From Methylovorus mays (GTDB lineage Bacteria; Pseudomonadota; Gammaproteobacteria; Burkholderiales; Methylophilaceae), in the NCBI RefSeq assembly GCF_020531915.1, contig NZ_JAJAVG010000003.1, forward strand, positions 278,760-342,759: 64,000 nt of DNA, in the 5' to 3' direction. Position numbers and translations under genes: made by a program. Below are positions 9,147 through 18,527 of this stretch, in pieces. Within the stretch, counting starts at the first letter, position 1. Each line of letters starts with the position of its first letter. The notes under the pieces were generated by a model, which had not been told where the DNA came from, made no database searches, and saw nothing but the letters and a program-made list of their open reading frames with translations.

Positions 9147-10358
9147 TTACACCACTTGTCCCATCTTGAAGATAGGCAGGTACATGGCGATCACCAGCCC
9201 GCCGATCAGTGTGCCCAGTACGACCATGATAATAGGTTCCATCAGGCTGGATAAGGCTTCTACGGCATCATCGACTTCGGCTTCGTAGAAATCCGCGACT
9301 TTGGACAGCATGGAGTCCAGCGCGCCAGATTCTTCACCAATGGCGACCATCTGCAAAACCATGTTGGGGAATACTTCTACATTCTGCATGGCCACGGTAA
9401 GACTGGTACCAGTGCTGATCTCGCTTTGAATCTGCTTGGTTGCTTCATAGTAAACGCGATTGCCCGATGCTCCGGCAACGGAATCCAGAGCCTCAACCAG
9501 CGGCACGCCAGCGGCGAACATGGTGGAAAGTGTGCGGGCAAACCTGGCAATCGTGGCCTTGCGTATCAGCTCACCAAACACCGGGATTTTGAGGATAAGC
9601 CGATCCATGGTCGCCTGCATCTTGATCGAGCGCTTCCATGAATAGAAGAAAAACCAGACGCCGCCGCCAATCGCACCGAAAATGGCCCACCAGTATTCGA
9701 CGAAAAAGTCTGAAATGGCCATGACGACGAGGGTCGGGGCTGGCAGGTCCGCGCCAAAGCTGCTGAATAGCTCCTTGAATGCCGGGATCACGAAAATCAT
9801 GATGACGGCGGTGATGATAAAGGCGACAACAATAATCGACACGGGGTAAAACAGCGCCGACTTGATCTTGCTTTTAATCGCGAGAATTTTTTCTTTGTAG
9901 GTCGCCAGCCGATCAAGCAGTGAGTCCAGGATACCGGCTTGTTCACCAGCCCCTACGAGGTTGCAGTACAAGGCATCGAAGTACAGTGGGTATTTGCGGA
10001 ACGCCTGACTCAGGCTGCTACCAGTTTCCACATCCGATTTGATGTCACCGAGCAGTTTGGAAACGGCGGGATTGTTATGGCCTTTGCCAACAATTTCGAA
10101 AGCTTGCAGTAGAGGAACCCCGGCTTTCATCATGGTGGCCAGTTGGCGCGTAAACAGGGTGACATCCTTTTCCTTCACCTTGCCGCCAGATTTCAGGCTG
10201 CTCTGTTTTTTGATCTTGGTAACGGTAATGCCCTGGCGACGCAAGGTGGCATTCACAAACGCTTCACCGCTGGCCTTGACTTCGCCTTTGATTTTTTTGC
10301 CTTTTTTGTCCGTGCCTTCCCAGGCGTAGATCACTTCCTTGCTAGCTTGTGCGGCCAT
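9147..10358 (-). CDS. pilC: Type IV pilus inner-membrane platform protein PilC
   Basis: PilC is the integral membrane platform of the type IVa pilus machine; it contacts the PilB and PilT motors and couples ATP hydrolysis to pilin movement. The 403 residues carry two GspF domains (roughly 70-195 and 275-395), each followed by hydrophobic segments, the last at the C-terminus (MVVLGTLIGGLVIAMYLPIF). The first domain has FTRQLATMMKAGVPLLQAFE and the second FARTLSTMFAAGVPLVEALD, the characteristic internal repeat. An AGGGA ribosome site precedes the ATG. It lies 32 bases after pilB on the same strand. The prepilin peptidase gene pilD, often third in this cluster, is absent here. Confidence 0.95.
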   Translation of the reverse strand: MAAQASKEVIYAWEGTDKKGKKIKGEVKASGEAFVNATLRRQGITVTKIKKQSSLKSGGKVKEKDVTLFTRQLATMMKAGVPLLQAFEIVGKGHNNPAVSKLLGDIKSDVETGSSLSQAFRKYPLYFDALYCNLVGAGEQAGILDSLLDRLATYKEKILAIKSKIKSALFYPVSIIVVAFIITAVIMIFVIPAFKELFSSFGADLPAPTLVVMAISDFFVEYWWAIFGAIGGGVWFFFYSWKRSIKMQATMDRLILKIPVFGELIRKATIARFARTLSTMFAAGVPLVEALDSVAGASGNRVYYEATKQIQSEISTGTSLTVAMQNVEVFPNMVLQMVAIGEESGALDSMLSKVADFYEAEVDDAVEALSSLMEPIIMVVLGTLIGGLVIAMYLPIFKMGQVV

Positions 10359-10390
10359 AATTATCCCTGAGTGATGCGGTGGTTGGCGGA

Positions 10391-12112
10391 TTATTCATTG
10401 GTCACTGCCTCTACCTCTGCGATGGAGGTGAGGCCCTGTTTGACTTTCATGAGGCCTGACTGGCGAAGGTCGCGCACGCCTTCGCGCTTGGCCTGGTCAG
10501 CAATGTCATGGGCTGTGCCGTTTTTCATGATGATGCGGCTCATTTCATCCGAGACAGGCATGACCTGGTAAATGCCCACCCGGCCTTTGTAGCCGCCATT
10601 GCACATTTCGCAGCCACCCTCGCGGGGCCCATACAGTTGCCAGCTTCCATCCAGATCAGCCTCGGTGAATCCCACGCTGAGCAGCGCTTCTTTTGGCAGA
10701 TCCAGTGGCTCCCTGCAATGCGGGCACAAGCGTCGGGCCAAGCGCTGCGCCGTAATCAGCGAAACAGCCGAAGCAATGTTGAAAGGCGCTACGCCCATAT
10801 TCATCAGGCGGGTCAGCGTCGATGGCGCATCATTGGTGTGCAGGGTGGACAGCACCATGTGGCCTGTTGAGGCGGCCTTGATCGCCATGTCGGCGGTTTC
10901 CAGATCGCGAATTTCACCGATCATGATGATATCGGGATCCTGCCGTAAAAACGCTTTCAATGCGGCGGCAAAGGTCAAGCCCTGCTTGTCATTGACATTG
11001 ACCTGGTTGATGCCAGGCAAGGGGATTTCAGCAGGGTCTTCTGCAGTGGAAATGTTGACGCCTGGGCTATTGAGAATGTTGAGGCAGGTGTAAAGCGACA
11101 CGGTTTTACCGGAGCCAGTTGGCCCGGTGACCAGCACTAATCCGTATGGGCGGCTGACGGCACTGAGCAGCGCCTCTTTCTGGTCTGGCTCATAACCCAG
11201 TGCTTCAATGCCCAGCGTTGCGCTGCTGGGGTCCAGAATCCGCATGACGATTTTCTCGCCATTGATCATGGGCAGAGTGCTGACACGGAAATCGATAGTC
11301 CGGGTTTTGGACAGCACCAGCTTCATGCGACCATCCTGTGGGACACGCTTTTCCGAGATGTCCAGATTGGAGATCACCTTGATACGGGATGCCATCTTTT
11401 CCTTGATGGCCAGTGGTGGCTGGGCAATTTCCTGCAACACGCCATCCACACGGTAGCGTATGCGGTAGTACTTTTCATACGGCTCGAAATGAAGGTCGGA
11501 TGCCCCCATGTTGATCGCATCCAGCAGGATTTTCTGGATGTATTTCACTACCGGGGCATCGTCAATCTCTGCACTGCTGACTTCTGGTTCCAGTGGTTCG
11601 TTGCCGGACTCCATGTCCAGACTGAAATCATCGCTCATGTTGAGCGATTGCATGCTGGTATCACTAGCCTCAACCAGTCTGGCAATCCACTTGCTCAGCT
11701 TGTCCTCTTCCACCACCACAGGGGATAGCGCCATACCTACCTGGAATTGCACATCATCCAGAGCATGCAGGTTGGTGGGGTCTGACAAGGCCACAAACAG
11801 GGAGTTGCCACGACTTTGCAATGCCATGACGCGGCTACTCGCCATCAGCTTGGCATCGATGGTTTTTGCAGGGATGTAGTCAGGATTTAAGGCATCAAGA
11901 TCAAACAAAGGGAAGCCAAAAGCATTGGCCGCCGTCTCGGCAATTTTGAGCGCAGGAAGTTTCTTGCTCTGCACCAGCTGACTTACAAATGGCACTCGCT
12001 GGGCGCTAGCAACCGCTTGCACGCTGGCAGCGTCCTCTTCGGATAGTAGATTCTCCTGCACCAGCATGCGTGCAAGCCCGCCTAACTTACTGGGGAGGGT
12101 GGTGGCTGCCAT
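10391..12112 (-). CDS. pilB: Type IV pilus extension ATPase PilB
   Basis: PilB is the hexameric cytoplasmic ATPase that drives pilus assembly. The 573 residues contain an N-terminal MshE/GspE-N domain (about 1-150), the N2 segment with the SDLHFEPYEKYYRIRYRVDG motif, Walker A GPTGSGKT at 330-337, Asp box and Walker B in DPDIIMIGEIRD, and the His box STLHTND. A zinc-binding tetracysteine module follows (CPHC and CEMC). Length and motif order match PilB of Pseudomonas and Neisseria. pilC is immediately downstream. The upstream 400 bp are AT-rich and non-coding; I could not settle on one promoter for this gene. Confidence 0.95.
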   Translation of the reverse strand: MAATTLPSKLGGLARMLVQENLLSEEDAASVQAVASAQRVPFVSQLVQSKKLPALKIAETAANAFGFPLFDLDALNPDYIPAKTIDAKLMASSRVMALQSRGNSLFVALSDPTNLHALDDVQFQVGMALSPVVVEEDKLSKWIARLVEASDTSMQSLNMSDDFSLDMESGNEPLEPEVSSAEIDDAPVVKYIQKILLDAINMGASDLHFEPYEKYYRIRYRVDGVLQEIAQPPLAIKEKMASRIKVISNLDISEKRVPQDGRMKLVLSKTRTIDFRVSTLPMINGEKIVMRILDPSSATLGIEALGYEPDQKEALLSAVSRPYGLVLVTGPTGSGKTVSLYTCLNILNSPGVNISTAEDPAEIPLPGINQVNVNDKQGLTFAAALKAFLRQDPDIIMIGEIRDLETADMAIKAASTGHMVLSTLHTNDAPSTLTRLMNMGVAPFNIASAVSLITAQRLARRLCPHCREPLDLPKEALLSVGFTEADLDGSWQLYGPREGGCEMCNGGYKGRVGIYQVMPVSDEMSRIIMKNGTAHDIADQAKREGVRDLRQSGLMKVKQGLTSIAEVEAVTNE

Positions 12113-12387
12113 TCAAATAACCGACCTTGCTGTGCTTGTATTAGGAGTTTTCACGACATTTAATAATGCACGGTCAGCTTTTTTTTGTAAAGTAAGTGAC
12201 ATATGCGGGTGACAAATTTTGCATTTCAATACAGATAAATAGCAATTGCACTTAATGAATCAAGTGAATACTGGCTGCATGCTGCATCAAGGCGGGTAAA
12301 TAGCGTTTTTTAATTAGGTACTTAGCAGCATTGTATTGCCGATGTTTTAAAAAGTTCAAATAAAATGCAAAAAACGCTAAAAAAACC
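12113..12387. other. AT-rich intergenic region between pilB and the cold-shock gene
   Basis: No open frame with coding character lies here on either strand. The stretch is strongly AT-rich compared with its neighbours and presumably holds the leftward pilB promoter and upstream sequence for the rightward cold-shock promoter. Several T- and A-runs are visible (for example near 12180-12190 and 12370-12386), but no convincing hairpin, repeat or tRNA. Confidence 0.6.
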
Positions 12388-12416
12388 TTGACTTCTTGAT
12401 TCAACACACGTAAAAA
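12388..12416 (+). promoter_or_regulatory. Sigma-70 promoter of the cold-shock gene
   Basis: TTGACT (12388-12393) and TAAAAA (12411-12416) are separated by exactly 17 bases. Transcription would start near 12423, leaving a leader of about 107 bases before the cold-shock ATG. Confidence 0.72.
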
Positions 12417-12422
12417 CGCGTT

Positions 12423-12529
12423 CAGGCGTTTGGATTCGAGGTCATAGTAGCCGGCACTACCGACTTAAAGTCTTGAAGTACAAACTTTTGAGGACGCCTC
12501 CTCTTAATGTTTTTGCAAGGAAGTATGAA
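12423..12529 (+). promoter_or_regulatory. Long structured 5' leader of the cold-shock mRNA
   Basis: About 107 untranslated bases separate the predicted start point from the ATG. Short inverted repeats are visible (GACTT-A-AAGTC near 12461-12471 and GAGG-ACG-CCTC near 12490-12500), and the leader ends with a strong AAGGAAG ribosome site at 12517-12523. Long leaders that refold with temperature are known for cspA-type mRNAs; this function is inferred, and no known cold-box is identified. Confidence 0.5.
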
Positions 12530-12733
12530 ATGGCAACAGGTACCGTAAAGTGGTTTAATGACTCCAAAGGTTTTGGTTTCATTACCCCGGACGATGGTGG
12601 CGACGATTTGTTCGCACACTTCTCCGCAATTGTAGAGTCTGGCTACAAAAGTCTTAAGGAAGGTCAGCGCGTAAGCTTTGACGTTACCGAAGGCCCTAAA
12701 GGCAAACAGGCTTCCAACATCCAGAAGGCCTAA
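12530..12733 (+). CDS. Cold-shock domain protein (CspA family)
   Basis: This 67-residue single cold-shock domain binds single-stranded nucleic acid. It starts [18 protein letters not shown] and contains the RNP1-like KGFGFI and RNP2-like DLFAHFS motifs, then [10 protein letters not shown] at the end. A longer in-frame reading exists from 12473, but the ATG at 12530 has an excellent AAGGAAG site six bases upstream and gives the family's normal length. Such proteins act as RNA chaperones, some induced by cold and others constitutive. The gene is monocistronic: its own promoter and long leader precede it and a strong terminator follows. Confidence 0.95.
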   Translation: MATGTVKWFNDSKGFGFITPDDGGDDLFAHFSAIVESGYKSLKEGQRVSFDVTEGPKGKQASNIQKA

Positions 12734-12756
12734 GCTTTTTAAGCTAACCAGTCTTC

Positions 12757-12792
12757 ATGAAAACGGCCCGTCACGCGGGCCGTTTTCATTTG
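12757..12792 (+). terminator. Intrinsic terminator after the cold-shock gene
   Basis: A perfect 14-bp stem ATGAAAACGGCCCG/CGGGCCGTTTTCAT with loop TCACG spans 12757-12789, with a few T after it. It may act in both directions, closing the leftward icd transcript as well. Confidence 0.88.
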
Positions 12793-12848
12793 TAGTGAGC
12801 TTTGCCTATGTTAGTCACCCGAATGGCGTGGCTAACATAGATTGCTGA

Positions 12849-14087
12849 TTACATGTTGTTGATGATTTCGTCGCCAAATTGAGCGCTGCCAACCTGCGTG
12901 GCGCTTTCCATTTGCGAGGAGAAGTCATGGGTAACACGTTTGGCGCTAATGGCTTGACCAACGCCTTTCAGGACCAGATCGGCAGCTTCTGTCCAGCCCA
13001 TATGGCGCAACATCATCTCAGCGGAGAGGATGAGTGAGCTTGGGTTGGCGATATCCTTGCCAGCGATTTTGGGGGCGGTGCCGTGGGTTGCCTCAAACAT
13101 GGCTACGGTGTCAGACAGATTGGCGCCTGGCGCAATGCCAATCCCGCCAACTTGCGCGGCTAGCGCGTCGGACATGTAGTCGCCATTCAGGTTCAGGGTG
13201 GCCACCACGTCATAATCCTGCGGATGCAGCAGAATTTCCTGCAGGAAAGCATCGGCGATGCAATCCTTGATGATGATGCCATTTGGCAGCTTGCACCATG
13301 GTCCACCGTCAATCTCCACCGCACCAAATTCTTCCTTGGCGACTTCATAACCCCAGGTCTTGAAACCACCTTCAGTGAATTTCATGATGTTGCCTTTGTG
13401 GGCAATGGTCACGGATTTGCGGTTGTTGTCGATCGCATATTGAATAGCCTTGCGTACCAGACGCTTGCTGCCATCCACCGATACTGGCTTGATGCCGATG
13501 GATGAGGTTTCGGGGAAGCGGATTTTCTTGCGCACACCCATGTCGGAAAGGAAGTCGATGACTTTCTTGACTTCATCGGTTCCTGCCGCCCACTCGATGC
13601 CGGCATAAATATCTTCGGTATTTTCACGGAAAATTACCATGTCGGTTTTTTCCGGATGCTTGACCGGGCTGGGAACACCGGTGAAATACTGTACCGGGCG
13701 CAGACATACATACAGATCGAGTTCTTGACGCAAGGTCACATTCAGTGAGCGGATGCCGCCACCGACCGGGGTCGTCAGCGGGCCCTTGATCGAGATTACA
13801 TAGTCACGCACGGCCTTCATGGTTTCTTCAGGCAGCCAGGTGTTTTCCCCGTACACCTTGGTCGCTTTTTCACCTGCGTAGACCTCCATCCAGGCAATCT
13901 GGCGTTTGCCGGCATAGGCCTTGTTCACTGCTGCATCGACCACCTTGATCATAGGGGGCGTAATATCGATGCCAATGCCATCGCCCTCAATAAATGGGAT
14001 AATCGGCTGATCGGGAACGTTGAGAGAGTTATCTGCGTTTACGGTGATTTTTTCGCCAAAGCCAGGCACAACGATTTTTGTAGACAT
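12849..14087 (-). CDS. icd: NADP-dependent isocitrate dehydrogenase
   Basis: Icd oxidises isocitrate to 2-oxoglutarate, making NADPH. The 412-residue chain is of the E. coli type. The substrate-binding [23 protein letters not shown] carries the serine phosphorylated by isocitrate dehydrogenase kinase where AceK exists, and the C-terminal part has the NADP-binding [14 protein letters not shown]. An AGGGA ribosome site precedes the ATG. The start codon is only 22 bases from the divergent rluE-like start, so its promoter must lie inside that neighbour. In obligate methylotrophs with an incomplete TCA cycle the enzyme would serve mainly glutamate synthesis; that is inference. Confidence 0.97.
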   Translation of the reverse strand: MSTKIVVPGFGEKITVNADNSLNVPDQPIIPFIEGDGIGIDITPPMIKVVDAAVNKAYAGKRQIAWMEVYAGEKATKVYGENTWLPEETMKAVRDYVISIKGPLTTPVGGGIRSLNVTLRQELDLYVCLRPVQYFTGVPSPVKHPEKTDMVIFRENTEDIYAGIEWAAGTDEVKKVIDFLSDMGVRKKIRFPETSSIGIKPVSVDGSKRLVRKAIQYAIDNNRKSVTIAHKGNIMKFTEGGFKTWGYEVAKEEFGAVEIDGGPWCKLPNGIIIKDCIADAFLQEILLHPQDYDVVATLNLNGDYMSDALAAQVGGIGIAPGANLSDTVAMFEATHGTAPKIAGKDIANPSSLILSAEMMLRHMGWTEAADLVLKGVGQAISAKRVTHDFSSQMESATQVGSAQFGDEIINNM

Positions 14088-14109
14088 TGAGTAGATCCCT
14101 AGAAATTAA

Positions 14110-14646
14110 ATGCTTATTCTGTTCAACAAGCCTTTTGGCGTAGTTTGCCAGTTCAGCGCGCATGAAAATCATCCCACGCTCAAGGATTACATCGCGATGC
14201 CGGATGTATATGCAGCGGGGAGACTAGATACGGACAGCGAAGGTTTGCTCATTTTAACCGATGACGGCCGCTTGCAACACAGGATTGCGCATCCCAAGCA
14301 TAAAGAAATCAAGATATATTGGGCTCAGGTGGAAGGAGCGCCGGACGATGAAGCACTATCGCCGCTACGTCGAGGTGTCGACTTGGGCGATTTTGTCACT
14401 CAGCCTGCACAGGTGAAGGTTATGGCCGAGCCTGCCCATCTATGGGCACGGGTTCCGCCCATCCGCGAGCGCAAAGCCATTCCCACCACCTGGCTGGAAA
14501 TCCGCATCAGTGAGGGTAAGAACCGTCAGGTCAGGCGCATGACGGCCAAGATCGGCTTTCCTACATTAAGATTGATACGCTATGCGATAGGCTCGCACAC
14601 TTTGGGCGGATTGCAACCTGGCGAGTTTGAAATACTGGAGACCTGA
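14110..14646 (+). CDS. RluE-like 23S rRNA pseudouridine synthase (RsuA family)
   Basis: This 178-residue protein of the RsuA/RluB/E/F family lacks an N-terminal S4 domain, as RluE does. The catalytic signature GRLDTDSEGLLILTDDG places the nucleophilic aspartate at D40. The C-terminal part contains the family motif EGKNRQVRRMTAKIGFPTLRLIR. E. coli RluE modifies U2457 of 23S rRNA; the exact target here is inferred. The gene diverges from icd across 22 bases. A glutamine amidotransferase gene follows after about 85 bases. Confidence 0.88.
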   Translation: MLILFNKPFGVVCQFSAHENHPTLKDYIAMPDVYAAGRLDTDSEGLLILTDDGRLQHRIAHPKHKEIKIYWAQVEGAPDDEALSPLRRGVDLGDFVTQPAQVKVMAEPAHLWARVPPIRERKAIPTTWLEIRISEGKNRQVRRMTAKIGFPTLRLIRYAIGSHTLGGLQPGEFEILET

Positions 14647-14731
14647 TGGTTTCGTGTCAGTCCAAAACCATGGAAACTACGCCCTGATGAATTTCGTTTT
14701 TTAATTAACCCGCTATTTATGAGGATTACGC

Positions 14732-15439
14732 ATGAAGCCCGTCATCATTTTTCGTCACGCTGCGGTTGAAGGCCCTGGATTTCTGGCGCAGTTTCTGGAT
14801 GCGCATCAGATTCCCTGGCAGTTGCTGAAAATTGATCAAGGAGAACGCGTACCGGCATCCATTGCCGACTACAGCGGTGTGGTCTTGATGGGTGGTCCCA
14901 TGAGTGTGCATGATGATCTGCCATGGATTGCCCCTGTGCTTGGCCTTATCCGGGAGGCTTATGCACTGGATATTCCTCTGCTTGGACACTGCCTGGGTGG
15001 GCAGTTGATCAGTCAGGCTCTTGGCGGCCAGGTGACGCTGAACCGGATCAAGGAAATCGGCTGGGGTGAGGTGTCACCGACGGCAGCGCCGGAAGCAAAG
15101 GCCTGGTTTGGTGATCAAGCCCATTTTCTGGCATTCCACTGGCATGGCGAAACCTTTGCGCCGCCACCAGCGGCCACGCCCTTGCTGGTCAGCCCCTATT
15201 GCGAAAATCAGGCCTATGCCATCGGCAAGCATCTGGCCTTGCAATGTCATATTGAAATGACCGAGCAAATGGTGCTGGACTGGTGCCGTGTCGGGGCGGA
15301 TGAAATCCAGGCCGCTGCGGCCAGCCCCGGTGTGCAGCAAGTCGCCGATATCACGGCGGCGCTGAGTGCAAATGTGGCGGTGCTGCAGCAAACGGCAGAG
15401 CGCGCCTACACGCACTGGATTCGCGGCCTCAAGGCTTGA
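14732..15439 (+). CDS. Class I glutamine amidotransferase-like protein (GMP-synthase GATase fold)
   Basis: This stand-alone type 1 glutamine amidotransferase domain has 235 residues. The nucleophile elbow GHCLGGQL places the cysteine at C87, and the partner histidine and glutamate are H173 and E175 in QCHIEMTE. The oxyanion-strand segment VVLMGGPMSVHDDLPWI is typical of the YfeJ/GuaA-like group. The domain hydrolyses glutamine to feed ammonia to a partner, but no synthase subunit is adjacent, so the acceptor reaction is unknown. It precedes aroC by about 70 bases and may or may not be co-transcribed with it. Confidence 0.85.
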   Translation: MKPVIIFRHAAVEGPGFLAQFLDAHQIPWQLLKIDQGERVPASIADYSGVVLMGGPMSVHDDLPWIAPVLGLIREAYALDIPLLGHCLGGQLISQALGGQVTLNRIKEIGWGEVSPTAAPEAKAWFGDQAHFLAFHWHGETFAPPPAATPLLVSPYCENQAYAIGKHLALQCHIEMTEQMVLDWCRVGADEIQAAAASPGVQQVADITAALSANVAVLQQTAERAYTHWIRGLKA

Positions 15440-15508
15440 GGCGCGGCGTGCCAGTCTGGCGCTTATGGTAAACTTCAGCCTTTTCAGGCTTATACGCAAG
15501 AGAATCTC

Positions 15509-16594
15509 ATGTCCGGCAATACACTAGGCACACTTTTTACACTTACCTCCTTCGGTGAGTCGCACGGCCCCGCCATTGGCGGTGTGGTAGACGGGTGTCC
15601 GCCGGGCATGGCGCTCAGCGAGGCGGATCTGCAAGTGGAGCTGGACAGACGCAAACCGGGCACCTCGCGCCATGTCACGCAGCGCAAGGAGCCGGACACG
15701 GTTGAAATCCTCTCAGGCGTGTTTGAAGGGAAAACCACCGGCGCGCCGATAGGCTTCATTATTCGCAATCAGGATCAGCGCAGCCAGGATTACGGCAAGA
15801 TCGCCGAGACATTCCGCCCCGGCCATGCCGATTACACCTATTGGCAAAAATACGGCATCCGCGACTACCGTGGTGGTGGTCGCTCCAGTGCCCGCGAAAC
15901 GGCGGTGCGCGTGGCGGCAGGCGCCATTGCCAAGAAGTGGTTGAAAGAGCGTTATGGCGTCACCATCCAGGGCTATATGAGCCAGCTGGGTGAGCTGACC
16001 ATTCCCTTCGAAACCTTTGATGCCGTGGCAGAAAATCCTTTCTTTGCGCCCAATCGCACCATCTTGCCTGAGCTTGAGGCTTATCTGGACAAGATTCGCG
16101 CCGAGCGTGACTCGGTAGGCGCCCGCATTTCCGTGGTGGCGCGTGGTGTGCCGGTAGGCTGGGGCGAGCCGGTCTACGACCGGCTGGATGCCGAGCTGGC
16201 GTATGCCATGATGAGCATCAATGCCGTCAAGGGCGTTGAGGTCGGCGCAGGGTTTGCCAGCGTGGCACAGCGTGGCTCTGAACATAGCGACGAGCTGACG
16301 GCGCATGGCTTTGCTACCAATCATGCCGGCGGCATACTCGGCGGTATTTCGAGTGGACAGGATATTGAAGTCCACCTCGCGCTCAAGCCAACGTCCAGCA
16401 TTCCACAAGAGCGCCGTTCCATCGACAAGCAAGGCGAAGAACTCACCATGCAGACGACTGGTCGCCATGACCCCTGTGTCGGCGTGCGTGCGACGCCCAT
16501 TGCCGAGGCCATGATGGCGCTGGTGCTCATTGATCACGCCTTGCGTCATCGTGCGCAATGCGGCGATGTTGTGACCCCCACGCCACATATCTGA
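15509..16594 (+). CDS. aroC: Chorismate synthase
   Basis: AroC makes chorismate from 5-enolpyruvylshikimate-3-phosphate using reduced FMN, the last step of the shikimate pathway. The 361-residue sequence starts with the signature [20 protein letters not shown] and contains [10 protein letters not shown] and [17 protein letters not shown], all family hallmarks. The length is normal for a proteobacterial enzyme. An MFS transporter gene follows 33 bases downstream on the same strand. No dedicated promoter is obvious in the short upstream gap. Confidence 0.97.
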   Translation: MSGNTLGTLFTLTSFGESHGPAIGGVVDGCPPGMALSEADLQVELDRRKPGTSRHVTQRKEPDTVEILSGVFEGKTTGAPIGFIIRNQDQRSQDYGKIAETFRPGHADYTYWQKYGIRDYRGGGRSSARETAVRVAAGAIAKKWLKERYGVTIQGYMSQLGELTIPFETFDAVAENPFFAPNRTILPELEAYLDKIRAERDSVGARISVVARGVPVGWGEPVYDRLDAELAYAMMSINAVKGVEVGAGFASVAQRGSEHSDELTAHGFATNHAGGILGGISSGQDIEVHLALKPTSSIPQERRSIDKQGEELTMQTTGRHDPCVGVRATPIAEAMMALVLIDHALRHRAQCGDVVTPTPHI

Positions 16595-16627
16595 TTTCTC
16601 TCTGAATAAATCCGCAGACGCCCTGGT

Positions 16628-17773
16628 ATGCACAAGTCCCTCTACTGGCGTCTGTCGGGTTTCTATCTTGCCTATTTTGGCTTCGTCGGTGCATTTACGC
16701 CGTTCTGGAGCCTTTATCTAAAATCTCTCGCCTTCAGCGCCTTCCAGATTGCGATTCTCATGTCGCTGTTTCAGGTGGCGCGTATATTCTCGCCCAGTTT
16801 GTGGGGCTGGCTGGCCGATCATCTTGGGCATCGCGTCCGTATTATCCAGTGGTTGGCGGGCTTGAGCCTGCTGGCATATGCCGGTGTCTTTTTCGGAACC
16901 TCATTTGCCTGGCTGTTTGCGGTGATGCTGGCCTTGAGTTTTTTCTGGAGTGCTTCCTTGCCACTCATTGAGGCAGTGACGCTGGGGCATCTGGGAGATA
17001 AGTTTGATCGCTATGGCCGCATCCGCCTGTGGGGGTCGATCGGGTTTATCGCCGCCGTCATTGGCCTTGGCTATCTGCTGGATTTCAGCGATATCCGGGC
17101 GCTGTTGTGGGTGGTACTGGGCTTGCTGGTCGGGGTGTTTCTATTCTCGCTCAAGCTGAACGATCCCGCTGTACTGCGTCATCATGATGATGCCGGGTCA
17201 CTATGGGCGATTATTCGCCGGCGTGAAGTGGTCGCGCTCATGGTCGCCTGTTTTACCATGTCGGCGGCACATGGCGTGTATTACACCTTTTACTCGATCT
17301 ATCTCGTGGCCCACGGTTACAGCGCCACCCATGTCGGCTGGTTATGGGGGCTGGGTGTGGTGTGCGAGATCCTGATTTTTCTTGGCATGCCGCGGCTGAC
17401 CGCCAGGTTCGGTTTGCGCCGCATCATGATGGGCAGCCTGGTTCTGGCCTTTGTACGATTCAGCGTGATTGGCTGGGCGGTGGATAACTGGCTGCTGATT
17501 TTGCTGGCGCAGACCCTGCATGCGGCCACCTTCGGCTCTTATCACGCCGCCGCGGTGGCGCTGACCCATCAATACTTCAAGGGCCGTCATCAGTCCAAGG
17601 GGCAGGGGCTGTATACCAGCGTTTCTTATGGCATGGGTGGCACGGCAGGCGCGATTGCCAGTGGTTATGCCTGGGATACGCTGGGCCCCAGCTGGACATT
17701 TACCCTCTCTGCCAGTTGCGCTATGCTGGGCTGCCTGTTATTTGCCTGGCTGATGCCCAAGAAAAACCACTGA
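16628..17773 (+). CDS. MFS transporter, 3-phenylpropionate-transporter-like (HcaT group)
   Basis: This inner-membrane protein of 381 residues has about twelve hydrophobic helices in two halves. It starts MHKSLYWRLSGFYLAYFGFVGAF, and the loop after helix 2 reads GWLADHLGHRVR, the MFS signature motif. The second half begins near residue 200 (RREVVALMVACF). It resembles the PPP/HcaT family annotated for 3-phenylpropionate uptake, but the substrate cannot be inferred and the family name is often misleading. It lies between aroC and a periplasmic retropepsin-like gene, with only 22 bases to the latter. Confidence 0.85.
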   Translation: MHKSLYWRLSGFYLAYFGFVGAFTPFWSLYLKSLAFSAFQIAILMSLFQVARIFSPSLWGWLADHLGHRVRIIQWLAGLSLLAYAGVFFGTSFAWLFAVMLALSFFWSASLPLIEAVTLGHLGDKFDRYGRIRLWGSIGFIAAVIGLGYLLDFSDIRALLWVVLGLLVGVFLFSLKLNDPAVLRHHDDAGSLWAIIRRREVVALMVACFTMSAAHGVYYTFYSIYLVAHGYSATHVGWLWGLGVVCEILIFLGMPRLTARFGLRRIMMGSLVLAFVRFSVIGWAVDNWLLILLAQTLHAATFGSYHAAAVALTHQYFKGRHQSKGQGLYTSVSYGMGGTAGAIASGYAWDTLGPSWTFTLSASCAMLGCLLFAWLMPKKNH

Positions 17774-17795
17774 GTCCTCTCTGAAGGAGACCCGC

Positions 17796-18440
17796 ATGTC
17801 GCGGCTATTCACTCTCGCTTTGCTCTGCCTGTGGCCGTTTGCCGTGCATGCGGATACCGATATCAATGTGGTGGCGCTGTTTAACAACAAGGCCATGCTC
17901 ATTATCAACAAGGGTAAACCGCAAACCCTCTCCGTGGGGCAGGTCTCCCGTGAAGGCGTGAAGTTGGTGGCGGCCGATACCAGTCGCGCGGTGCTCGAGG
18001 TGGAAGGCAAGCAGCGCGAGTTCGGGATGGGACAAGCGGCAACGGTGGCAGGTAATCAGGCCACCGGCCCTGGTAGTGTGACCCTATACGCCGATGGCGC
18101 TGGGCACTTTGTCACCGATGGCTTGGTAAATGGTCGTGAACTCAGATTCCTGGTCGATACCGGGGCTACCTTGATCGCCATGAACAGTGGCGATGCGGTC
18201 TATGCCGGCATTGATTACAAAAAGGGAATTCGCATTCCCATCCATACTGCGTCGGGGGAAGAGGTGGGGTACCGCGTGGTGATCAATACGCTGAAACTCG
18301 GAAACGTGATCCTGAACCAGGTCGATTGCGTGGTACTGGAGGGTGGTTCGCCCGCGATGGTACTGCTGGGCATGAGTGCGCTTAACCGCATGGAAATGCG
18401 GCGCGACGGTATCACCATGACGCTGACCAAAAAATACTGA
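17796..18440 (+). CDS. Exported retropepsin-like aspartic protease (TIGR02281-type)
   Basis: A signal peptide (MSRLFTLALLCLWPFAVHA) precedes an N-terminal domain of about 60 residues, containing GKPQTLSVGQVSREGVKLVAAD, that resembles the substrate-docking folds of secretion and pilus proteins. The C-terminal half is a single-domain retroviral-type protease: the catalytic D121-T-G-A-T lies in RFLVDTGATLIAMN, followed by the VILNQVDCVV and LLGMSALNRME flap-side strands. One lobe implies it works as a homodimer. Its substrate is unknown. It ends at a bidirectional terminator shared with folE2. Confidence 0.85.
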   Translation: MSRLFTLALLCLWPFAVHADTDINVVALFNNKAMLIINKGKPQTLSVGQVSREGVKLVAADTSRAVLEVEGKQREFGMGQAATVAGNQATGPGSVTLYADGAGHFVTDGLVNGRELRFLVDTGATLIAMNSGDAVYAGIDYKKGIRIPIHTASGEEVGYRVVINTLKLGNVILNQVDCVVLEGGSPAMVLLGMSALNRMEMRRDGITMTLTKKY

Positions 18441-18470
18441 TCCCTGATTTTCGCTGGGTTTCGGCAACAA

Positions 18471-18502
18471 AAAAGCGCATCTGATGAGATGCGCTTTTTT
18501 TT
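18471..18502. terminator. Bidirectional terminator between the retropepsin-like gene and folE2
   Basis: The stem AAAAGCGCATCT/AGATGCGCTTTT with loop GATG (18471-18498) is followed by a T-run on the plus strand and preceded by A-runs that serve the minus strand. Confidence 0.93.
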
Positions 18503-18527
18503 AGCTGCCTGCAGGCTTTGCCAGAGT

